From Polyangium spumosum (GTDB lineage: Bacteria; Myxococcota_A; Polyangia; Polyangiales; Polyangiaceae), in the NCBI RefSeq assembly GCF_009649845.1, contig NZ_WJIE01000007.1:310001-374000 (forward strand): a stretch of DNA of 64,000 bases, given 5' to 3'. Position 1 is the first letter of the stretch, and each line of letters starts with the position of its first letter. Below, piece after piece: positions 58,847-64,000 of this stretch. The translations under genes and the position numbers were made by a program. Below the pieces are notes generated by a model. It was not told the origin of the DNA and did no database searches. It saw only the letters and a program-made list of their open reading frames with translations.

Positions 58847-60733
58847 CTACTCCGCCGCGTGCGCCTCGCCCCGGCTGAACTGGAGCTGATACAGCCGCGC
58901 GTACGCCCCGCCCTGCGCGAGCAGCGTGTCGTGGTTGCCCTGCTCGACGACACGACCCTTGTGGAACACGACGATCCGATCCACCGCGCGGATCGTCGAG
59001 AGCCGGTGGGCGATGATCAGCGCCGTACGGCCCTGCATCGCGGCCCAGACCGCCTTCTGCAGGCGCGCCTCGGTGTCGCTGTCGATGTTCGCCGTGGCCT
59101 CGTCGAGCACGAGGATCGGCGGGTCGCGGTAGAGCGCGCGCGCGAACGCGATGAGCTGACGCTCGCCCGCCGAGAAGTTCGAACCACGCTCCTCGACCTT
59201 CGCCTCGAGCCCGCCCTCGCGACGCTCGAAGAGATCGAGCGCGCCGATGCGCTCGAGGGCGCGCACGACACGCGCCTCGTCGACCTCGACGTCACCCGCC
59301 GCGATGTTGCTCGCGATCGTCCCCGGGAAGAGGAAGACCTCCTGCGGCACGACGGCGAACTTCTTGCGCAGCTCGTCACGCTGCGTGGCCTTCACGTCGC
59401 GCCCGAACACACGCACGTGGCCTTCCTTCGCCTCGTAGAGGCGCAGGAGCAACGACGCCACCGTCGTCTTGCCCGCCCCCGTCGCGCCGACGAGCGCGAT
59501 CTTCTCGCCCTTCCCCGCCTGGATCGAGACGTCCCGGAGGATCGGCACGCCGGGCTTGTACTCGAAGTCGACGTGGTCGAGCTCGAACGCGATCGACTCG
59601 TCTTTCTTCTCGACCTTCTCGGCCTGCCCTTCCGATGCCGCGGGCACGGGCGCGTCCTCCTCGTTGTTCTCGAGGAGCTGGAAGATGCGCTCCGCGCCGG
59701 CCATCGCCGACTGGAGCTGCGTCATGCGCGCCGAGAGATCGCGGATCGGGACGAAGAACATCTCGATGTACGCGACGAACGTGACGAGCGTGCCGAACGA
59801 GACGCGGTCCGAGAGCGATCGGACACCCGCGTACCAGAGCACGGCCGCGATGCAGAGGCTCTGCACGAGCTCGATGGCCGCGTCGAGGGCCGCGTCGAAG
59901 ACGATCGAGCGGTTGTTCGCCTGCCGGTACGCCTCGTTGATGTCGTCGAACTCGAGCGAGCTCTTCTCCTCGCGCGCGTAGGCCTGCACGACGGCCATGC
60001 CCGAGATCTGCTCGTTCAGGTAGGCGTTCATGCGCGCCGTCTTGACGCGGATCTCGCGGAACGCGTCGCGGATCCGGCGCCGCGTCCACATCACGCCGAG
60101 CGCGACCGGCGGCACGGCGACGAACGTGATCAACGCGAGCTGCCAGTCGCGCTGCAACATCACCACGACGATGAGGACGAGCCGCACGAGATCGCCGAGC
60201 GCGTTCAGCGTGCCCGAGGCGAACATCTCGTTGATGGCGTCGACGTCGTTCGTCACGCGCGTGACGAGCCTGCCGACGGGCGTCCGATCGAAGAAGCCGA
60301 GCCTGCGCGTATGCAAGAAGCGGAAGACGTGCGCGCGCATGTCCCCCGCCGCCCGCGCGCCCGCGAGCTGCATGAGGTAGACCTGCGGGAACGCGATCGA
60401 CTGCTCGAAGAGCTTCAAGACGAGGATGAGGGCGCCCATCTGCATGAGCGTCCGCGCCGCGTCCGGCTGATCGAAGGCGTCGAACGTCCGCCCCATGAGC
60501 CAGGGCTGGAGCACGGCGAGGCCCGAGCCCGCGAGCAGCAGGAAGAGCGAGATGACGAGCCACTTCGCGTGCGGCCGGATGAAGGGCCAGAGCCCCGCGA
60601 GGATACGCGTGTCGAGGCCCTCGCCGAGCCGGTCCTCCTCGTGAAAACGCGCGAGCGCCTTCTCGGCCCGGCTCTTCCCGGGCGCCGCCTTCGTCGCGTC
60701 GGTGGCCTTGGGATCCACGGACAAACTCGTCAT
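58847..60733 (-). CDS. Heterodimeric ABC exporter subunit with catalytic NBD
   Basis: 628 residues. Six-helix exporter domain at about 45-345, then an NBD with Walker A GATGAGKTT, Q-loop VVPQEVFLFPG, signature NFSAGERQLIAFARAL, Walker B ILVLDEATANID and H-loop IIAHRLST. The catalytic Glu is present in Walker B, but the signature is FSAGE rather than LSGGQ. The partner at 60730 has the opposite pattern. The stop codon falls in the last, decayed copy of the 21-bp array. The ATG overlaps the partner's stop by four bases. The substrate may be a lipid, peptide or drug. Confidence 0.9.
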   Translation of the reverse strand: MTSLSVDPKATDATKAAPGKSRAEKALARFHEEDRLGEGLDTRILAGLWPFIRPHAKWLVISLFLLLAGSGLAVLQPWLMGRTFDAFDQPDAARTLMQMGALILVLKLFEQSIAFPQVYLMQLAGARAAGDMRAHVFRFLHTRRLGFFDRTPVGRLVTRVTNDVDAINEMFASGTLNALGDLVRLVLIVVVMLQRDWQLALITFVAVPPVALGVMWTRRRIRDAFREIRVKTARMNAYLNEQISGMAVVQAYAREEKSSLEFDDINEAYRQANNRSIVFDAALDAAIELVQSLCIAAVLWYAGVRSLSDRVSFGTLVTFVAYIEMFFVPIRDLSARMTQLQSAMAGAERIFQLLENNEEDAPVPAASEGQAEKVEKKDESIAFELDHVDFEYKPGVPILRDVSIQAGKGEKIALVGATGAGKTTVASLLLRLYEAKEGHVRVFGRDVKATQRDELRKKFAVVPQEVFLFPGTIASNIAAGDVEVDEARVVRALERIGALDLFERREGGLEAKVEERGSNFSAGERQLIAFARALYRDPPILVLDEATANIDSDTEARLQKAVWAAMQGRTALIIAHRLSTIRAVDRIVVFHKGRVVEQGNHDTLLAQGGAYARLYQLQFSRGEAHAAE

Positions 60734-62541
60734 GCGGGCGCGGCCTCCGGCGAGGGCATCGAGGACGGCAGGTCCTCGGCGCCGAACGCGGCGAGCTTCT
60801 CTTCGATCTCCTGCTCCTCGGCGAACGACGCGTACAGGCCCCCGGCGAGGACGAGCTCCTCGTGCGTGCCCTCCTCCACGACGCGCCCGCGCTCGAGCAC
60901 GAGGATGCGATCACACCGCTTCGCCGCGGCGACGCGGTGGGTGATCAAGACGAGCGTGCGGCGCGCGGCCTGGCGCTCGATGGCGCCGAGGATCGCCGCC
61001 TCCGTCTTCGCGTCGACCGCGCTCATCGGGTCGTCGAGGACGAGGACCTTGGGCTCGCGCAGGAGCGCGCGGGCCAGCGCGACGCGTTGCCGCTGGCCAC
61101 CCGAGAGCTGCACGCCGCGCTCGCCCACGACCGTGTCGAAGCCGTCCGGCAAGGACTCGATCTCCGCGAGCACACCCGCCTCGGCCGCGGCGGCGCGGAT
61201 CTTCTGCATGGCCTCCGGCGAGTCCTGCTCTTCGAGCGAGTAGCCGATGTTCTGCGCCACGGTCGTCGAGAAGAGGAACGCGTCCTGCTGCGCGTAACCG
61301 ATGCTCTCGCGCACGACCTCGAGCGGCAGATCGCAGATGTCGTGTCCGTCGAGGAAGACCGCGCCGCGTGGCGTCGGCAAGAGCCGCGGCAGGAGCGTGG
61401 CGACCGTGCTCTTGCCCGAGCCCGTGCGCCCGACGATCGCGAGCGATCCGCCCGCGGGGATGCCGAAGCCCACGTCCTCGAGGACCTTCCGCTCGCCGTG
61501 CGCGAACGCGAGGCCCTCGACGCGCAGCGCGCCGGAGACGTCCTTCGGCGCGGGGAGCGGGCCGCTCACGACCTCGGGCACGGCGTCGAAGATCGCCTTG
61601 AGCCGCATGTAGCTCGCCCGGCCACGCGCGACGATCGAGGTCACGAAGCCGAGCGCGAGCATCGGCCAGACGAGGCGCCCGAGCGCGGCCCAGAACGAGA
61701 CGAAATCCCCCTTCGAGATGTCGCCGCGCAAGACGAGCGAACCGCCGTACCAGAAGACGATGATCGTGCCCGCCGCGAGGATCGAGCCCATGATCGGCTG
61801 CATCGATCCGCGGATACGCGCGAGCCCCAGGTTCTTCTCGACGTAGTCCCGGTTCGACCGCTCGAACGTGGCGATCTCGGCCTCCTCGAGCGCGAAGCTC
61901 CGGACGACACGGACGCCCGCCAGGCTCGCGAGGACGCGGTCGCTCATCTTGCCGAGCGCCTCCTGGTTCTCGCGCATGCGCTGGAACATCCGCGTCGAGA
62001 AGGAGCGCGTGATCAGCATGAGCACGGGGAACGTCGCGAGCGCCGCGAGCGTCAGCTTGCCGCTCACGCGCGCCATGACGTAGAGCGCGCTCGAGAACGC
62101 GAACACCGAGTTGACCACGTTGAGGATGCCGAAGCCGAGGAGGAGGCGGACCTGCTGCAGGTCGCTCGTCGAGCGGCTCATGATCTCGCCCGTGGGCATG
62201 CGCCGGAAGAACGCGGGGCCGAGCTTGTGCAGCCGCGCGAGCAGGACGGCGCGCAGCTCGTACTCGACGTTCCTGCCGCCGGTGAACATCGTCCAGCGCG
62301 AGAGGACACGCACGACCGCCGCCGTGACGACCACGCCCAGCATGAGCAGCGCATCGTCGGCCGCGTCGCTCGCGCGGAGCTGCTCGGCCGCGTCGACGGC
62401 GTCGCGCACGAGGAAGTCGCGCTTCGCCATGAGGAGCTGCTGCACGGCGAGGAGGAGCGCGCCGCTCACGTAGAGCCAGAGGTTCCTGCGGAACTGCGCG
62501 CCGAGCCCCGAAGGGAACTCGGCCGGATCGAGCTTTCGCAT
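60730..62541 (-). CDS. Heterodimeric ABC exporter subunit with degenerate NBD
   Basis: 603 residues. Six-helix exporter domain (about 20-315), then Walker A GRTGSGKST, Q-loop YAQQDAFLFS, canonical signature QLSGGQRQRVALARAL, and Walker B VLVLDDPMSAVD with Asp in place of the catalytic Glu, then LITHRVAAAK. This is the degenerate-site subunit of the TM287/288 and BmrCD class; the good signature works with the catalytic Walker site of the partner. Its ATG overlaps the stop of the upstream KOW gene by one base (TGATG). Confidence 0.9.
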   Translation of the reverse strand: MRKLDPAEFPSGLGAQFRRNLWLYVSGALLLAVQQLLMAKRDFLVRDAVDAAEQLRASDAADDALLMLGVVVTAAVVRVLSRWTMFTGGRNVEYELRAVLLARLHKLGPAFFRRMPTGEIMSRSTSDLQQVRLLLGFGILNVVNSVFAFSSALYVMARVSGKLTLAALATFPVLMLITRSFSTRMFQRMRENQEALGKMSDRVLASLAGVRVVRSFALEEAEIATFERSNRDYVEKNLGLARIRGSMQPIMGSILAAGTIIVFWYGGSLVLRGDISKGDFVSFWAALGRLVWPMLALGFVTSIVARGRASYMRLKAIFDAVPEVVSGPLPAPKDVSGALRVEGLAFAHGERKVLEDVGFGIPAGGSLAIVGRTGSGKSTVATLLPRLLPTPRGAVFLDGHDICDLPLEVVRESIGYAQQDAFLFSTTVAQNIGYSLEEQDSPEAMQKIRAAAAEAGVLAEIESLPDGFDTVVGERGVQLSGGQRQRVALARALLREPKVLVLDDPMSAVDAKTEAAILGAIERQAARRTLVLITHRVAAAKRCDRILVLERGRVVEEGTHEELVLAGGLYASFAEEQEIEEKLAAFGAEDLPSSMPSPEAAPA

Positions 62542-63926
62542 CAGCGCGCTTTGCGAGGCATCGGGGCCGCAGGCCGCCGGTGAGAGCTCTGGATCGCAGG
62601 CCGCTCGCGCCCTTCGGGCACGAGCGCGAGGTCCGTCACCTCGATCCGCGTCGACAGGAGCCCGAGGAGCACGCGCGCGCCGCCGCGCCCGTCGAGCTCG
62701 CCGACGACGCCGATCTTGTCCGCAAACGCGCCACTCAAGACACGCACGCGCGCGCCCTTCTCCATCGTCGTCGGTCCCGCCGCGGCCGGCGTCGCGGACG
62801 CAGGCGCGGGCGTGGGCGTCGCCGCGGGCGGAGGCGCCACGCGAGGCGGCGCGGGCGTCTGCTCGCGATCACGCGGCGGGGGCGGCGCTTGCGGGCGCTG
62901 CGGCTCCTGCGGCCTGCCGGAGCGACGCTCGCGATCGCCCTCGGCCTTGCTGCCGGGCTTGAACAACGTGTCGAGCGACGGCCTGCGCGGCGCGCCGTGC
63001 CCCGGACGCGCGCCGTGCCCGAACGGGAGCGCCGAGACGCGTGGCCCCTCGGCCTCACCACGCGCCTTCGCCTCGGCGAGGGATCGCTCGCGCGCGGCGG
63101 CTTGCTCGGCCTGCCACTTCTCGGTCTGGGCCGAGGCCTCCGCGTGCGTCCGGGCGCGCTCGCGCTCGATGCCCTCGAGGCGCCGATCGAGCGCGATGTG
63201 ATCGTTTTGCCGCGACCAGGCGACCAGCGTGTAGATCGGCGCGAGCGCGAGCAGCGCGTCCTCGAGCTGCTCGTCGATCGTCTCCGCGTGCTCGATCGCG
63301 AGCTCGCGCGGCACGGCCCAGCCGATCCAGAGCGGCACTTGCCCCTCGGCCGCGCGCTCCAGCATGCCCTCGATCGCCTCGGGGCTCGCCGCGCTCGCCT
63401 CCACGCGCTCGGCCCCGACGCCCACCGCGAACTGCTCGGGCAGCGCGCGGAGCGCGGCCGTGAGCTCGGCGGCGAGCCCGTCCTTCGCCGCGAGGCGCGC
63501 GCGCAGGTTGTCGATGTCGACCTTCGCCTCGGGGTGCACGGCGAAGCAGACCTCCACGCCGTGCGCGTCGATCCGGAGCGCGAGGAAGGCGTGCCGACCG
63601 TACGGGCTCGGATCATCGATCACGGCCGAGATCGATCGCCCTGCGTCGAGCAAGCGATCGAGCTCCTCGCGCGCGGCGGCGTCGCGCCAGAAGAAGACCC
63701 ACTGGCACTCCACGCGTTTCTTGTTGCGCAGGGTCGGGTGCTCGTCGGAGCCGTGCACGTCGACCGTGATCCCGAGCCCCGCGAGGCGCGTGATCACGCC
63801 GCGGGCCCAGGCGAGCGCGCGTTGCTTCACTTCGAGGCGCGGGCGCGAGTAGGCGTTCGACGTCGCCTTCTCGGGGGCGTAGGCGTCGAAATCGCTGTCG
63901 GTCAGGTGCAAGGGGGCGTGGGTCAT
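62541..63926 (-). CDS. KOW-motif protein with long helical and Pro-rich linker
   Basis: 461 residues from the ATG at 63926. The N-terminal domain (about 1-230) is a conserved-looking fold of unknown type (LTDSDFDAYAPEKATSNAY, VECQWVFFW, AFLALRIDAHGVEVCFAVHPEAKVD). An Arg/Glu/Ala coiled-coil region (about 260-320) and a Pro-rich linker (about 345-400) follow. The C-terminal ~50 residues are a KOW domain (KGARVRVLSGAFADKIGVV) of the sort in NusG and ribosomal proteins, so RNA or ribosome contact is plausible. It is translationally coupled to the ABC exporter. The 74 bases upstream to the window edge hold no recognisable gene. Confidence 0.75.
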   Translation of the reverse strand: MTHAPLHLTDSDFDAYAPEKATSNAYSRPRLEVKQRALAWARGVITRLAGLGITVDVHGSDEHPTLRNKKRVECQWVFFWRDAAAREELDRLLDAGRSISAVIDDPSPYGRHAFLALRIDAHGVEVCFAVHPEAKVDIDNLRARLAAKDGLAAELTAALRALPEQFAVGVGAERVEASAASPEAIEGMLERAAEGQVPLWIGWAVPRELAIEHAETIDEQLEDALLALAPIYTLVAWSRQNDHIALDRRLEGIERERARTHAEASAQTEKWQAEQAAARERSLAEAKARGEAEGPRVSALPFGHGARPGHGAPRRPSLDTLFKPGSKAEGDRERRSGRPQEPQRPQAPPPPRDREQTPAPPRVAPPPAATPTPAPASATPAAAGPTTMEKGARVRVLSGAFADKIGVVGELDGRGGARVLLGLLSTRIEVTDLALVPEGRERPAIQSSHRRPAAPMPRKAR

Positions 63927-64000
63927 CGCTCTGCTCGAAGGGCGCTCCTCGTGGCGTGGCGGCGTGCGCGCGGAGCTGCCTCGCACGTGCTCTGCAACGA

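Noticed and set aside
58498-58878. A 126-codon plus frame made of TTPAKRG/TTPAKGG repeats
   Set aside because: It starts inside the ParA-like gene out of frame and simply reads through the 21-bp array, whose length is a multiple of three. There is no ribosome site or promoter. The histone-H1-like look comes from the repeat.
1-64000. tRNA, rRNA, insertion sequences, integrase genes and attachment sites
   Set aside because: I looked for conserved tRNA T-loop sequence, rRNA-like stretches, transposase or integrase motifs and long direct repeats. Nothing convincing was found by eye; a tRNA scan would be needed to exclude a tRNA entirely.

Overview
This 64-kb window is dense, high-G+C bacterial chromosome. 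Its content points to a large-genome myxobacterium of the Polyangiales type: a Ser/Thr kinase with a TPR tail, two PP2C phosphatases, a FIST protein, many lipoproteins with Gly/Pro-rich stems, an IgGFc-binding-like surface protein, a DUF2330 protein and a Cys-rich secreted protein with a hydrophobic RR tail. That assignment is inference from gene content; no rRNA is present to confirm it. I saw no tRNA, rRNA, CRISPR array, insertion sequence or phage module.

Layout. 1-5.6 kb: minus-strand lipoproteins in two tandem paralogous pairs, a DUF2254 membrane protein and an unknown conserved protein. 5.7-9 kb: TPR protein, short DsbD-like thiol transporter, lipoprotein. 9-18 kb: DUF4912 protein, fatty-acid-hydroxylase family protein, a 43/44-bp repeat array, a divergent Ddl-like ligase, PP2C, FIST, and a kinase with TolB-like and TPR regions. 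18.1-19.9 kb: ATPase and one permease of an ABC-2 exporter; the probable second permease is at 32.4 kb. 19.9-29.9 kb: a tyrosine-decarboxylase-type enzyme fused to two EF-hands, then a minus-strand operon of NrtR regulator, PP2C, pseudo-HRD kinase, nicotinamidase-like hydrolase and VWA protein, then a HEAT-type protein and a pirin remnant. 29.9-39.1 kb: MsrPQ, second permease, thioesterase, secreted and membrane proteins, a membrane-anchored FMN glutamate-synthase-like enzyme, and a bidirectional terminator. 39.2-54.8 kb: a long minus-strand stretch of lipoproteins plus PpsR, DnaJ, purple acid phosphatase, beta-lactamase-fold hydrolase, thiolase, ECF sigma factor, Nnr, PdxJ and HtpG. 54.9-64 kb: HemB, a lower-G+C pair (AlbA_2/GHKL protein and a ParA with a broken P-loop), a 21-bp tandem array, a heterodimeric ABC exporter and a KOW-domain protein.

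The best candidate for an undescribed system is the 28.3-22.9 kb operon. It combines a TerY-P-like triad (VWA, kinase, PP2C) with an NAD-type regulator and a nicotinamidase-like enzyme, and is driven by a near-consensus promoter whose 17-bp spacer is almost filled by a perfect palindrome. Close behind are the EF-hand decarboxylase and the AlbA_2/degenerate-ParA pair next to the 21-bp array. Across the window many start codons lie 6-10 bases after a TAnnnT box, often as TGnTAnnnT and without a Shine-Dalgarno sequence, which suggests widespread leaderless transcription. This motif helped decide several starts.
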